Shown: piece by piece, positions 8,151 through 17,708 of the stretch
How the letters are laid out: every line of letters begins with the position of its first letter
Numbering within the stretch: position 1 is the first letter of the stretch
NCBI GenBank assembly: GCA_900321035.1
Contig: ONUH01000001.1
Span: forward strand, 1 to 64,000
Length of the DNA: 64,000 nucleotides
Source: an uncultured Selenomonadales bacterium
GTDB taxonomy: Bacteria > Bacillota > Negativicutes > Selenomonadales > Selenomonadaceae
Reading direction: 5' to 3'
Notes under the pieces: generated by a model
Seen by the model: the letters and a program-made list of their open reading frames with translations, nothing else
The model's database searches: none
What the model was told of the DNA's origin: nothing
Translations under genes and position numbers: made by a program

Positions 8151-8225
8151 TGGTGCGCTCGGCGGGAGTCGAACCCACGCTTTCAGCTCCGGAGGCTAAC
8201 GTCCTATCCACTGGACTACGAGCGC
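8151..8225 (-). tRNA. tRNA-Arg (anticodon CCG), CCA encoded
   Basis: The cloverleaf is complete. The acceptor stem GCGCTCG pairs with CGAGCGC, the anticodon loop CTCCGGA carries CCG, the T-arm has GGTTCGACTCC, and the 3' CCA is encoded in the gene. It reads CGG codons. It has its own promoter (8244-8272) and terminator, so it is an independent transcription unit between gatB and lysC. Confidence 0.95.
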
Positions 8226-8243
8226 AATTTTTCAGCGGAAACT

Positions 8244-8272
8244 ATTATAGCATGAAACAGAAGGCTTGTCCA
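8244..8272 (-). promoter_or_regulatory. tRNA-Arg promoter
   Basis: TGGACA, a 17-nt spacer and TATAAT on the minus strand, ending about 18 nt before the tRNA 5' end. Near-consensus and well placed for a stable-RNA gene. Confidence 0.75.
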
Positions 8273-8296
8273 ATCTTTGGCAAGTCATTCCTGTCA

Positions 8297-9736
8297 TTAT
8301 GCCAATTTCTGTGCCAAAAGCTGATTGACAAGCTGCGGATTTGCCTTGCCCTTCGTCTGTTTCATGATTTGCCCGACCAAAGCGCCAATCGCTTTTTTGT
8401 TTCCGGATTTATAATCAGCAACCGGTTTAGGATTTGCTGCAATCACATTGTCGACGATGGCTTCCAGCTCTTTCGTGTCCGTAATCTGCACAAGGCCTTT
8501 ATCCTGAATAATCTTTTCTGGATCGTCTTTCGATTCCCACATCGTCTTGAAGACTTCCTTACCGATTTTCGAGGAAATCGTTCCCTTTTCAATCAGTTGA
8601 ATCATCTTGCCAAGACGTTTTGCTTCCACCGGAGAATCTTTAATATCTATTCCCTCTTGGTTAAGATTTTTCGATAAATCGCCCATAATCCAATTTGCGG
8701 AAAGCTTAGGATCGGCGCCTTCCGCCACGACAGCGTCAAAATATTCCGCCATCGCCCGAGATGATGTGATGATTCCCGCGTCGTAAGAAGAGAGCCCGTA
8801 TTCCTTTTCCAACCGCGCCTGACGGGCGTCTGGCAGCTCGGGCAGACCGTCTCGATATGCTTGGATTTCCTCGTCCGTTGTAATGATTGGGACGAGATCC
8901 GGCTCCGGCATGTAACGGTAATCCTGCGCGGTTTCTTTTGTGCGCATGGAAAGCGTAATGCCTCGGTTCGGATCCCAAGTCCGCGTCTCTTGGACGATAT
9001 GGCCGCCGTCCTCGAGGATTTCCTCCTGCCGCTCAATCTCGTAAGTCAAAGCGTCCTCCACGGCCTTGAACGAATTGATGTTCTTCATTTCCGCCTTCGT
9101 GCCCAGCGTATCCGTTCCCGCAGGACGCAGCGAGACGTTCAGGTCGGCGCGAAGATTTCCTTCTTCCATCCGGCAATTCGAGACGTCGATATATTCGAGG
9201 ATGGACTTGATTTTTTCCATATAAGCGCGGGCTTCCTGAGGCGTGGACATGTCCGGCTCGGAAACGATTTCAATTAAAGGCACGCCGGTACGGTTATAAT
9301 CCACATTCGACGTAGAGGAATCCTTGATCGTCGTTCCGGCATGAACTAATTTTCCCGCGTCCTCTTCCATGTGAATGCGCGTAATACGAATCCGTTTCTT
9401 TCCTTTTTCCGTCTCAATATCGACATAGCCGTGCTCAGCGATGGGCAGGTCATACTGCGAAGTCTGGAAATTTTTGGGAAGATCAGGATAATAATAATTC
9501 TTACGGTCGAATTTGCTGAACTTGTTAATGGTGCAATTCAGCGCAATGCCTGCTTTGATGGCGAATTCCACGACGCGGCGATTAATCACAGGCAGAACGC
9601 CGGGAAGCCCGAGGCAAACAGGGCACACATGCGTATTTTGCTCCGCGCCGAAAGTTGTCGCGCAGCCGCAAAAAATTTTGGTGTTTGTTTTCAGCTCGCT
9701 GTGAATCTCCAAGCCGATAACAGCTTCGTATTTCAT
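8297..9736 (-). CDS. gatB: Asp-tRNA(Asn)/Glu-tRNA(Gln) amidotransferase subunit B
   Basis: GatB is the tRNA-binding and kinase-like subunit of the GatCAB complex, which converts mischarged Glu-tRNA(Gln) and Asp-tRNA(Asn) to the correct species. The sequence opens with [13 protein letters not shown] and has the zinc-associated cysteines in CGC and CPVCLGLPG. The C-terminal YqeY-like tail domain (about 330-479) binds the tRNA elbow. At 479 residues it is full length. Its ATG overlaps the gatA stop (ATGA), so the two are translationally coupled. Confidence 0.98.
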   Translation of the reverse strand: MKYEAVIGLEIHSELKTNTKIFCGCATTFGAEQNTHVCPVCLGLPGVLPVINRRVVEFAIKAGIALNCTINKFSKFDRKNYYYPDLPKNFQTSQYDLPIAEHGYVDIETEKGKKRIRITRIHMEEDAGKLVHAGTTIKDSSTSNVDYNRTGVPLIEIVSEPDMSTPQEARAYMEKIKSILEYIDVSNCRMEEGNLRADLNVSLRPAGTDTLGTKAEMKNINSFKAVEDALTYEIERQEEILEDGGHIVQETRTWDPNRGITLSMRTKETAQDYRYMPEPDLVPIITTDEEIQAYRDGLPELPDARQARLEKEYGLSSYDAGIITSSRAMAEYFDAVVAEGADPKLSANWIMGDLSKNLNQEGIDIKDSPVEAKRLGKMIQLIEKGTISSKIGKEVFKTMWESKDDPEKIIQDKGLVQITDTKELEAIVDNVIAANPKPVADYKSGNKKAIGALVGQIMKQTKGKANPQLVNQLLAQKLA

Positions 9737-11202
9737 GCCTGCGCCTCCGTTTCCGCCATGTCCTTGTAAAACTCCTGACTTTGTTCATAGGTATACGCCG
9801 TACGCAAAACAGTAGCTTCGTCCAACGGCTTTCCGATAATCTGAAGCCCGATAGGCAGCTTTTCACGGCTGTAGCCGCAGGGAACCGAGATGCCCGGAAG
9901 TCCTGCGAGATTCAACGGCACCGTGTAAATATCCTGCAAATACATCTTCAACGGGTCGTTGGTCATCGCGCCGATTCGATAAGCGGGCGTCGGTGCGGTC
10001 GGCGTTACAATAACGTCAACTTTTTCGAAAGCCTTGTCATAATCTTCTTTGATTAACCGACGTACTTTAAGCGCCTTGAGATAATAGGCGTCATAGTATC
10101 CTGCCGACAGCGCGTAGTTTCCAATCAAAATACGGCGTTTGACTTCTTCCCCAAACTTTTCGCTGCGCGTTTTCGTCATCATTTCGACCACGTCCGCTCC
10201 GTCCACGCGCGCGCCATAGCTTACGCCGTCGTAGCGTTCGAGGTTCGTCGCCGCCTCCGCCGGGGCAATCAAATAATAAACGGAAATCGCATATTCCGTA
10301 TGCGGCAAAGAAATTTCCTGTATCTCCGCGCCAAGCGCTTGCAGTTTATCAATGGCCTGACGAACTGCCTGTTCGACTTCAGCGTCCATTCCTTTAACGA
10401 AAAATTCTTTCGGGATACCGATTTTTAGCCCTTTGACGTCTTGCACCAAGGATTTCGTAAAATCAGGCACTTCCGACGCGCTGGAAGTGGAATCCTGCTC
10501 GTCATGCCCGGTAATCGCCTGCAAAAGATGAGCGCAATCGGTTACGTCGCGTGTCACAGGCCCAATCTGATCCAAGGAAGACGCGAAGGCGACGAGCCCA
10601 TAGCGTGAAACGCGCCCATAGGTCGGCTTCATGCCGACAACACCGCAGAAGGAAGCCGGCTGACGAATCGATCCGCCGGTATCGGAGCCCAAAGCCCAAA
10701 TCGCGCTGCCGGCTGCCACCGCCGCAGCACTGCCGCCGGAGCTTCCTCCCGGAACGCACTCGACATTCCAAGGATTGCGCGTCGGATAAAACGCGGAATT
10801 TTCCGTAGAGCCACCCATCGCGAATTCGTCCATATTGGCCTTGCCCAAAATGACCGGCCGGACTGTTTCCAAACGTTTCATGACCGTCGCGTCATAAGGC
10901 GGAACAAAATTCTCCAACATCTTCGAGGCGCACGTTGTCTTTACGCCCTTCGTGCAGATATTGTCTTTGATTACCCCCGGAATGCCCTCAAAATAAGAAA
11001 TCTGCTCACCCCGGGCAATTCTCTCGTCCGCAGCGACGGCTTGACGCAAAGCTATATCGCGTGTTTCCGTAATATAGGCGTGTATTCTGTCTTCCGTCTC
11101 ATCCATCCGTACAAGAACGGCCTCAGTCAATTCCTTTGAGGATATTTCCTTGCCGACAAGCATCTCATGCAATTCATGCGCCGATTTATTATACAGTTTC
11201 AC
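9733..11202 (-). CDS. gatA: Amidotransferase subunit A (glutaminase)
   Basis: GatA is the amidase-signature subunit that releases ammonia from glutamine for transamidation. The Ser-cis-Ser-Lys catalytic set is visible: Lys in IKDNICTKG, and serines in [15 protein letters not shown] and [14 protein letters not shown]. Length is 489 residues. The start is GTG at 11202, after GGGAGG with 7-nt spacing; a longer frame from TTG 11223 would include the Shine-Dalgarno sequence itself. It lies between gatC and gatB. Confidence 0.97.
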   Translation of the reverse strand: MKLYNKSAHELHEMLVGKEISSKELTEAVLVRMDETEDRIHAYITETRDIALRQAVAADERIARGEQISYFEGIPGVIKDNICTKGVKTTCASKMLENFVPPYDATVMKRLETVRPVILGKANMDEFAMGGSTENSAFYPTRNPWNVECVPGGSSGGSAAAVAAGSAIWALGSDTGGSIRQPASFCGVVGMKPTYGRVSRYGLVAFASSLDQIGPVTRDVTDCAHLLQAITGHDEQDSTSSASEVPDFTKSLVQDVKGLKIGIPKEFFVKGMDAEVEQAVRQAIDKLQALGAEIQEISLPHTEYAISVYYLIAPAEAATNLERYDGVSYGARVDGADVVEMMTKTRSEKFGEEVKRRILIGNYALSAGYYDAYYLKALKVRRLIKEDYDKAFEKVDVIVTPTAPTPAYRIGAMTNDPLKMYLQDIYTVPLNLAGLPGISVPCGYSREKLPIGLQIIGKPLDEATVLRTAYTYEQSQEFYKDMAETEAQA

Positions 11203-11219
11203 GGTCTGTCCTCCCAATA

Positions 11220-11513
11220 TCAATCTTCCAAAATCTTTGGCACTTTGAAATATCCATCCTCCTGTAAGGGCGCATTCGACAACGCCATCTCACGATTCAA
11301 GGAAGGCCGTACCGTATCCTCACGGAAAACATTGTTAATCGGCAAAACGTGCGCCAGCGGCTCCACTTCGTCCGTCGGCAAAGCCGCAAGATTATCTACG
11401 TACTGCAAGAAAGCGTCGAGCTGCCCAAGATACTTCTCCTTGTCCTGCTCGACTACCTCCAGCCGCGACAACACCGCGACCATATCCAAATCCTGCTGCG
11501 TAACTTTCGCCAT
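11220..11513 (-). CDS. gatC: Amidotransferase subunit C
   Basis: A 97-residue subunit that wraps around the GatA-GatB interface and stabilises GatA. The sequence has the helical start [20 protein letters not shown] and the conserved C-terminal region [17 protein letters not shown]. It is the first of gatC-gatA-gatB and lies about 60 nt downstream of pcrA in the same direction. Confidence 0.96.
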   Translation of the reverse strand: MAKVTQQDLDMVAVLSRLEVVEQDKEKYLGQLDAFLQYVDNLAALPTDEVEPLAHVLPINNVFREDTVRPSLNREMALSNAPLQEDGYFKVPKILED

Positions 11514-11575
11514 CGTGTATCACCATCCCAACACAGTTTTTCTCCATACCATAAACAGATTGATTATACCATTTG

Positions 11576-13849
11576 TCAGTCCGCGCGGCAAATCGGCGCG
11601 TATTTCTGCATCAGGCCTTTAACGCCTCGGTCTGGGAACGCGATTTTCAGCATGGCCTCTTCCCCGCTGCCCTCTACAGAAATTACTGTTCCAATCCCCC
11701 ATGCTCCATGCCGCACCTTGTCGCCGGGACGCCAACGAATGCTCAAATCCGGCCGAATCGTTCCGTGCGAACTGGTTTCCTTCTTAACCGGAATAGGCGA
11801 CGTTTTATCCGCTCTTTCCCGTTCCATTCCCTGCAGAATCTCATACGCCGACTTTGCGCCCGACAGTCGACCTTTCCCAAAATTGCCGCCGTGGACCATG
11901 TTCCCAGTCTGCAGACTCCTCATTCCGATTTCCGCTGTGCATGACGCCGGAATCTCATTCAAAAAACGAGACGGCCGAAACGAAGCAATATTTCCATAAA
12001 TCATCCGCTGTCGCGCATACGTCATATAAAGCTTGGTTTGCGCCCGGGTAATCCCCACATAACAAGCGCGGCGCTCTTCCTCTAATTCCGACCGCGTATG
12101 AGGGAAAATCCCTTCCTCCATGCCCGTCATGAATACGACGGGAAATTCCAATCCCTTCGCCGCGTGAAGCGTCATCAACGTCACTCTTTCGTCGGCAAAA
12201 TCCGTATCGTCTATATCGGAAATCAAGGCAATATGATTCAGGAATTCTTCCAAAGACGGATTCTCACTCGTGCTCTCAAAATCTTTTGCCACACCGATAA
12301 ATTCCCGCAAGTTTTCCACACGAGCCCTGTTTTCCGGTTTTTCGTCGGCCTCCAATGCCCGAATATATCCAGACGCATCCAGCACTTGCTCAATAAAATC
12401 CGAAAGCGGCGTCGTATTTTGGCGGGCGAGCAAATCAAACATCATGATTGAAAAAGCTTCCAGCGGTGTTTTTGTCCTTGCCGTTACGCCTGGAATGCTG
12501 GAAAGCACCTCCGGACTGGTGATTACGTCAAACAGGCTCATACCGTTGGCTGCCGCGTAATCATTCAAGCGAGCCATACTCGTCCCCCCCAGCCCTCGTT
12601 TTGGAACATTGATAATCCGCAGCAAACTGACGGCGTCAAGGGGATTAAAAATCACATGAAGATACGCGACCAGATCGCGTATTTCTTTTCTGTCGTAAAA
12701 CTTCAACCCGCCGACCATGGTATAAGGGAGGCCTTCGCGCATAAATCCTTCCTCGATGGCACGGGACTGCACATTTGTCCGGTAGAGGATAGCAATATCT
12801 CCGTAAGAAATCCCCACTTCCCGATGCAGTCGGATAATCTCCCGCGCGATAAAACCGGCCTCTTCCCTTTCATTCAGCGCACAGTAAGTGTGAATCGACT
12901 CGCCCTCGGCGTTCTGCGTCCAAAGTTTTTTCGGCTTTCGGTTCTGATTGTTTTCGATGACGGCGTTCGCCGCCGCCAGTATAGTCTTCGTCGAACGATA
13001 ATTCTGCTCCAGCCGGATTGTCGCCGCGTCTGGATAATCCTTTTCAAAGTCCAGTATGTTTCGGATATCCGCACCGCGCCAACCGTAAATCGACTGATCC
13101 GCATCCCCGACAACACAAAGATTTCTGTGTTTCTCCGCTAAAATCTTGGTCAACAGATATTGCGCGCCGTTCGTGTCCTGATACTCATCCACCAAAATAT
13201 ACTGAAACCGGGTTTGGTATTTTTCCCGAACCTCATTATTCTCTTGAAGCAACTGCACAGCAAGCAACAAAAGGTCGTCAAAATCCAGCGCGTTGTTCTG
13301 CCGTAAAACCTTTTGATACATCGCATAGACTTCGGCAATCTTTTGGCGATGGAAATTATCCGCGGTACGGGCAAACGCGTCCGGCAGCATCATCTGATTT
13401 TTTGCGTCGGAAATATTCGCTTGGACCTGATTGGGCGGATACTGTTTTTCGTCTAAATTCAGATCCTTCAAGCATTGTTTGACGACTGTCTTGCTGTCCG
13501 AAGCATCGTAAATGACAAAATTTTTATTATAGCCGTTCAAAGCTTCAATTTCATAGCGAAGCAGCCGGGCGCAAAAAGAGTGGAACGTGCTGAGCCAAAT
13601 ATCTTTTGCCGCGCTTCCCACAAGACGGTCCACGCGTTCCCTCATTTCCGCCGCAGCCTTGTTCGTGAACGTAATCGCCAAAATCCGATACGGCGCGACG
13701 CCTTGCTTCAACAGATTGGCAATTCGGCAGGTCAGAACCTTCGTCTTGCCGGAACCGGCGCCTGCCAGAACGAGGAGCGGGCCTGCCAAATGCTCGACAG
13801 CGTTTTGCTGCATTGGGTTCAAGTCTTTTAATATTGTATTCAAAATCAA
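11576..13849 (-). CDS. pcrA: UvrD/PcrA superfamily 1 DNA helicase
   Basis: A 3'-5' helicase for repair, rolling-circle replication and removal of RecA or stalled polymerase. The Q motif and Walker A (LNPMQQNAVEHL, AGAGSGKT), the DEYQDTN Walker B, QNYRS, and the late motifs TLHAAKGLEFPVVF and GITRAQTKLYM are all present. The final 70 residues form the conserved basic PcrA tail (PGDKVRHGAWGIGTVISV), which binds RNA polymerase in relatives. I placed the start at TTG 13849, with AGGGGAG just upstream; ATG 13867 has no Shine-Dalgarno sequence, and the frame beyond it runs through the terminator and the upstream gene. Start uncertain, identity secure. Confidence 0.96.
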   Translation of the reverse strand: MILNTILKDLNPMQQNAVEHLAGPLLVLAGAGSGKTKVLTCRIANLLKQGVAPYRILAITFTNKAAAEMRERVDRLVGSAAKDIWLSTFHSFCARLLRYEIEALNGYNKNFVIYDASDSKTVVKQCLKDLNLDEKQYPPNQVQANISDAKNQMMLPDAFARTADNFHRQKIAEVYAMYQKVLRQNNALDFDDLLLLAVQLLQENNEVREKYQTRFQYILVDEYQDTNGAQYLLTKILAEKHRNLCVVGDADQSIYGWRGADIRNILDFEKDYPDAATIRLEQNYRSTKTILAAANAVIENNQNRKPKKLWTQNAEGESIHTYCALNEREEAGFIAREIIRLHREVGISYGDIAILYRTNVQSRAIEEGFMREGLPYTMVGGLKFYDRKEIRDLVAYLHVIFNPLDAVSLLRIINVPKRGLGGTSMARLNDYAAANGMSLFDVITSPEVLSSIPGVTARTKTPLEAFSIMMFDLLARQNTTPLSDFIEQVLDASGYIRALEADEKPENRARVENLREFIGVAKDFESTSENPSLEEFLNHIALISDIDDTDFADERVTLMTLHAAKGLEFPVVFMTGMEEGIFPHTRSELEEERRACYVGITRAQTKLYMTYARQRMIYGNIASFRPSRFLNEIPASCTAEIGMRSLQTGNMVHGGNFGKGRLSGAKSAYEILQGMERERADKTSPIPVKKETSSHGTIRPDLSIRWRPGDKVRHGAWGIGTVISVEGSGEEAMLKIAFPDRGVKGLMQKYAPICRAD

Positions 13850-13869
13850 CCTGTCTCCCCTACTCATAA

Positions 13870-13905
13870 TAAAAGACCGCCGCATGCAACATGGGCGGCC
13901 TTCTG
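13870..13905 (-). terminator. Terminator after pyrophosphatase gene
   Basis: Arms 13875-13881 and 13894-13900 pair (one G-U), extended by CATG/CATG near the loop, followed on the minus strand by TTTTATTAT. It lies only about 20 nt upstream of the pcrA start, so pcrA needs read-through or an internal promoter. Confidence 0.8.
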
Positions 13906-13908
13906 AAA

Positions 13909-15558
13909 TCATTTCGGCATACGCTGCACCGCTTCCGTAAGAGGCGGTATAATCTGTTTTTTCCGAGACATGACACCCGGAAGGAAAATCGAATCGCCGG
14001 AAGCGTCCTTTTTGAACGCCAAGCCGATTAAAGGTTTCGGCGACCCCACATAAAGAAGCTCCGTGCTCTCCTGCAAAATATCCGTTATCATCAGCAGGCA
14101 CATATCGAATTTTTCCGAAGAGCAAATCCCATTCATGCTCTTCAAGAGTTCCGCTTTCATCTTCAAGGCGTCTTCCAAATCCATAACGGAAATCTGGCTG
14201 ACCAAAATACGATAGTCGCCAATCTGGAATTCCTTGTTGTCATTTTTCGCAATATCCGCGGGCGTCATATCCCCGATGCTGGCGCCGGCTTTCAGAAGCT
14301 CCATGCCGTATTTCTGAATCTCGACGTCGGCAATCTCTGCCAGCCTCTCAGCCGTAATCTTATCATAACCCGTGCACGTCGGCGACTTGAAAAGCACAGT
14401 GTCGGAAATAATCGCGGAAAGGAGCAGCCCTGCTACTTGGGCGGGAATCTCTATATCTTTTTGCCAATACATATTCGCGATAATCGTAGCGGTGCATCCA
14501 ACCGGCTCTTCCCGAATATAAATCGGTTCTCCGGTTTTCATGCCGCCAAGGCGATGATGATCGACTATCTCCAGGACTTTTGCATTTTCAATCCCTTCCA
14601 CCGCCTGCCCGCGTTCATTATGATCGACCAAAATGACGCGTTCGGGGTCGGGAAGCATAAGCTTGTCGCGGCTGACGATGCCAACGAGCTTTTCGTTGTC
14701 CACTACCGGATAGTTGCGGAATTTAGAGGATTCAATCGTACCCCGGATATCACTCAATAATTGATGCGACTCGAAAGCGGTCAATTTTTTTTGCATGATA
14801 TGGCCGACCGGGATACTTTGGTTAATCAATCGGGCCGCCGTGAACGTGTCGAGTGGAGTGCGGACAATTATCGCATGGGTACGGCGCGCGTCCTGCTTGA
14901 CGATTTCCGGAATATTGCCGTTATTCGTAACGATCAAGCAGGCGATATTATGCAAAAGGCATTCCTGCATGGATGCATATTGCCCTTCCCCGACAAGGAC
15001 GACGTCGCCTGCCGCGACCCATTTTTTGATGGTCGTCTTGCTTCCCGCCGCGATATGTACCTTTCCGCTGACAACCGCGCTTTCGTCGCCCTCGACGACA
15101 ACTTCTCCCTCGATGATGTCCACAACTGCTTTCAATGAAACGGAGGATTCCCCGAGATCTTGCATATTCAGTTCTTCAAAATACCGCTGCGCCAAATCGC
15201 TCACAGTAACGATGCCGACCATACGCCCATCGTCGTTCATGACCGGAATGGAACGGAGATTATTTTCCTGCAGCACACGGCCAAGATAACGCAAATTATC
15301 CGTTTCCTTGACCACCGCCGTGCAGTCCAGCATAATATCCCTGACGCGAGGATATAAATCCACGATCAGTGTCGGCACTTCCGCTTTGAAGTAATCCAAC
15401 GCGTATTGGGTTTCCGAATTGATTTGTCCCGCCCGAGCCGCGATTGCATTCTCCCCTTCTTTTTGCTTCAGCGCAGCATAAGCTATCGCAGAACAAATAG
15501 AATCTGTGTCTGGATTACGATGTCCGATGACGTAGACCGGCTTTGCATTTTTCATCAT
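13909..15558 (-). CDS. ppaC: Manganese-dependent pyrophosphatase with CBS and DRTGG domains
   Basis: A family II inorganic pyrophosphatase that hydrolyses PPi to drive biosynthesis. DHH motifs are visible (GHRNPDTDSICSAIAYA; DHNERGQAVEG; VDHHRLGG), and the DHHA2 domain fills about residues 415-545. Inserted between them are a CBS domain (about 70-125), a DRTGG domain (about 130-245) and a second CBS domain (about 250-305). At 549 residues it matches CBS-PPases, which are inhibited by AMP and ADP and activated by ATP and diadenosine polyphosphates in characterised relatives. AAGGAG precedes the ATG. It has its own promoter and terminator. Confidence 0.95.
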   Translation of the reverse strand: MMKNAKPVYVIGHRNPDTDSICSAIAYAALKQKEGENAIAARAGQINSETQYALDYFKAEVPTLIVDLYPRVRDIMLDCTAVVKETDNLRYLGRVLQENNLRSIPVMNDDGRMVGIVTVSDLAQRYFEELNMQDLGESSVSLKAVVDIIEGEVVVEGDESAVVSGKVHIAAGSKTTIKKWVAAGDVVLVGEGQYASMQECLLHNIACLIVTNNGNIPEIVKQDARRTHAIIVRTPLDTFTAARLINQSIPVGHIMQKKLTAFESHQLLSDIRGTIESSKFRNYPVVDNEKLVGIVSRDKLMLPDPERVILVDHNERGQAVEGIENAKVLEIVDHHRLGGMKTGEPIYIREEPVGCTATIIANMYWQKDIEIPAQVAGLLLSAIISDTVLFKSPTCTGYDKITAERLAEIADVEIQKYGMELLKAGASIGDMTPADIAKNDNKEFQIGDYRILVSQISVMDLEDALKMKAELLKSMNGICSSEKFDMCLLMITDILQESTELLYVGSPKPLIGLAFKKDASGDSIFLPGVMSRKKQIIPPLTEAVQRMPK

Positions 15559-15634
15559 GAAATCTCCTTAAAACAGAAATACAAGCATTCGGCATCTTGC
15601 TTCCATCAACGGCGAAAAGCCGCTATTGTTTTCA

Positions 15635-15662
15635 ATTATAGCATATCTTACGGAAGTAGCAA
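15635..15662 (-). promoter_or_regulatory. ppaC promoter
   Basis: TTGCTA, a 16-nt spacer and TATAAT on the minus strand, about 75 nt upstream of the pyrophosphatase start. Confidence 0.6.
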
Positions 15663-15704
15663 ATTCTTTTGGGTGGATGCAGCACCCTTTCCATAATACC
15701 CCAG

Positions 15705-16055
15705 TCATGTTCCCCGACATTGTTCCCACAATTCACGCAACACTTCGGAAACTTTTACCGTAACTAAATCGGGCGTGTCAATCACATACTGCAACATATC
15801 CGCAACCTCTTCTGGGTTGGCATGCCGAAAAGTTGCACGGCCGTCAAGGTCTTCCAGACTTTCCAAAACTTCGTCCGCGATATCCGCCATATCTTCCCGA
15901 TTATAATACCAGGCAATGATTGGATGATATCCGTCGCGATATGCGGAAATATCCCTCAAAACTTGGATTTCATCCACAGGCAAAAGATCTCCGTTCGATA
16001 CCAGATCGTTTAATTCCGCAATCAACTCGCGATAACGGTACGGATCTTTTTTCAC
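15705..16055 (-). CDS. Conserved-looking acidic protein, unknown
   Basis: A 116-residue soluble acidic protein that I do not recognise; no signal peptide, membrane segment or metal motif. It is rich in Asp, Glu, Tyr and Arg and looks helical (RYRELIAELNDLV; DIADEVLESLEDLDG; EVADMLQYVID). The start is GTG at 16055 with AGGAGGG upstream, but an ATG overlaps it as ATGTGA, giving an AUG followed at once by a stop in another frame. It is transcribed away from thiN across a 76-nt gap. The strong ribosome-binding site supports a real gene; the function is unknown. Confidence 0.7.
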   Translation of the reverse strand: MKKDPYRYRELIAELNDLVSNGDLLPVDEIQVLRDISAYRDGYHPIIAWYYNREDMADIADEVLESLEDLDGRATFRHANPEEVADMLQYVIDTPDLVTVKVSEVLRELWEQCRGT

Positions 16056-16097
16056 ATATCATCCCTCCTTGACTGACGCATTTTCATAAATTTATGC

Positions 16098-16103
16098 TAC
16101 AAT
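16098..16103 (+). promoter_or_regulatory. Probable -10 element of thiN
   Basis: TACAAT preceded by TGC (extended -10) lies 28 nt before the thiN ATG, within the short divergent gap. No convincing -35 is seen. Confidence 0.35.
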
Positions 16104-16131
16104 CAAAGTTGCGAAAAAGGAGCTGTTTTTT

Positions 16132-16854
16132 ATGATTCGTTATCCTTCCGTCATTTCCCTGCCAAATCTTCAATTATATTTTAACCATGACAATATTCGG
16201 AAAGAATATCTGCTCATAGCGGGAGGCCGTCCTCCTGCCGTTTCATGGCTTCAAACCGCAGCAATCAATCGCGCTGTATATTGCATTGACCATGGCGCCG
16301 ATGCCTGCCGCGCCGCAGGACTCGTTCCTTCGGTTTTTATCGGCGATTGCGACAGTATCAGCGCCGACACGCGGAAATGGATACGCACTCTCGACGTCGA
16401 GATCAATCAATTCCCCGTCGAAAAAGACAAAACGGACACGCAGCTGGCGCTTGCCCGTTTCAATGATGGAAACAAAGACGAATTTATCATTTTGACAGGC
16501 GGTTTCGGAGGCCGCTTTGACCATCTTTTCAGCCTGTTGTATTCGTTCGCCGGGACAAAGCTCCAAGGCTGCATCGCAGACGATTGTGAATGTATGTTTT
16601 TTTTGCACGACACAGACACAGTCGAATTAGAATTACAAACCGCCCCAAAGAGCATTTCGCTCCTTCCGTTCTCTCCTCAATGCACGGGCGTTTGCCTGGA
16701 CGGCGTTCATTGGCCTTTACACGACGCCATATTGTCTCAAAACAACCCATACGCCGTCAGCAACCGCCTTGAATCGTCCGACAACCGCATCACGCTCCAG
16801 AACGAAACGGGAATTTTGGGCGTTTATCTCTGCTGGCAAACGCCCAAAGCATAA
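16132..16854 (+). CDS. thiN: Thiamine pyrophosphokinase
   Basis: Transfers pyrophosphate from ATP to thiamine, giving thiamine diphosphate. Family motifs are present: the GDCDS acidic centre (about residue 72), the substrate and Mg segment EKDKTDTQLA, GGRFDH, and the C-terminal NNPYAVSNR that contacts thiamine. The 240 residues agree with the family length of 210-240. AAAGGAG precedes the ATG. The gene is transcribed divergently from the 116-aa unknown gene and converges on trmH with a 31-nt 3' overlap, so there is no room for a separate terminator. Confidence 0.9.
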   Translation: MIRYPSVISLPNLQLYFNHDNIRKEYLLIAGGRPPAVSWLQTAAINRAVYCIDHGADACRAAGLVPSVFIGDCDSISADTRKWIRTLDVEINQFPVEKDKTDTQLALARFNDGNKDEFIILTGGFGGRFDHLFSLLYSFAGTKLQGCIADDCECMFFLHDTDTVELELQTAPKSISLLPFSPQCTGVCLDGVHWPLHDAILSQNNPYAVSNRLESSDNRITLQNETGILGVYLCWQTPKA

Positions 16855-17645
16855 CGCTGCCGAAAAGCCTCATAGAGAATAATAGCCGCCGCAGTCCCCA
16901 CATTCAAAGATTCCGTTTTTCCGACCATCGGAATATAAACATGCGGCATACGCTCCCCCATCTCGGCTGAAACACCGTTTCCTTCATTCCCGAACACCAC
17001 GGCAACAGGCTGTCGGTAATCGACGGAAAAATACGAAACAGCCGTCTTGTCGAGCATAGATGCAAAACAAGAAATACGGTTCTCCCGCATATAGGAAAAC
17101 AGGTCCTCATGCGTCGCCCGCGCAACAATCGGAAGATGGAACAGCGATCCCATAGAAGACCGCACGGTTTTATCCGAGAAAAGATCTACCGTCCCTTCAA
17201 GCGCGACAATTCCGGTGCACCCAACGGCGTCGGCTGTGCGTATAATGGTTCCCGCGTTTCCGGGATCTTGGATTTTATCCAGGACTGCTAAAAACTGCAT
17301 GCCCTCTGTCTGCAACGATGAAAGTGGAACTGTCTCTCGTTTCATCGCCAATAATATCCCCTGCGGCGTATTCGTCGCAGATGCTTTCTTGTACGCCGTC
17401 GGGGAGACTATATAGACCGGGCATCGTTTCTTTTCCAGAACAGCGACAATCGCTTGCACGCGCTCATTCTGCAATGTCTCTTCCGTCACAAGACAAAATA
17501 GCAGAGGCCAGCTTGCCGCTGCCGCCTCTTCCGTCAATCGAACGCCTTCGGCGATAAATTCTCCCCGCCGTTCCCGTTCTTTTCTCATATGTAAAGCGGC
17601 TGCCTGTTTGATTTTCGGATTCTCCGCGCTCTCAATTCGTTCCAT
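16824..17645 (-). CDS. TrmH/SpoU family RNA 2'-O-methyltransferase
   Basis: A SPOUT-class enzyme that methylates a ribose 2'-OH in rRNA or tRNA. An N-terminal substrate-binding domain (1-100, starting with RIESAENPKIKQ) precedes the knotted catalytic domain with the three SpoU motifs: DPGNAGTIIRTADAVG, VVFGNEGNGVS and SLNVGTAAAIILYEAFR. The 273 residues match the RlmB/TsnR-like group. It lies directly downstream of rplT, a frequent neighbourhood in Firmicutes, but a terminator separates them. The target nucleotide is unknown. Confidence 0.93.
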   Translation of the reverse strand: MERIESAENPKIKQAAALHMRKERERRGEFIAEGVRLTEEAAAASWPLLFCLVTEETLQNERVQAIVAVLEKKRCPVYIVSPTAYKKASATNTPQGILLAMKRETVPLSSLQTEGMQFLAVLDKIQDPGNAGTIIRTADAVGCTGIVALEGTVDLFSDKTVRSSMGSLFHLPIVARATHEDLFSYMRENRISCFASMLDKTAVSYFSVDYRQPVAVVFGNEGNGVSAEMGERMPHVYIPMVGKTESLNVGTAAAIILYEAFRQRYALGVCQQR

Positions 17646-17675
17646 AGAATCTCCTGTTTCGATGCCAGATTACAG

Positions 17676-17703
17676 AAAAAGCTCCCTTTACGGGAGCTTT
17701 TTT
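17676..17703 (-). terminator. Terminator after rplT
   Basis: Perfect GCTCCC/GGGAGC arms (17681-17686, 17692-17697) are flanked by A5 on the left and T6 on the right. On the minus strand it ends the infC-rpmI-rplT transcript; the symmetry would also stop plus-strand transcripts. Confidence 0.85.
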
Positions 17704-17708
17704 GTGTA

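Noticed and set aside
13850-14125. N-terminal extension of pcrA
   Set aside because: It would overlap the end of ppaC and its terminator, and the added residues do not resemble any helicase.
15663-15704. GGGTG/CACCC hairpin as terminator after the 116-aa gene
   Set aside because: Stem of only 5 bp with a T-poor 3' side on the minus strand; it may be weak on the plus strand but no plus-strand gene ends here.
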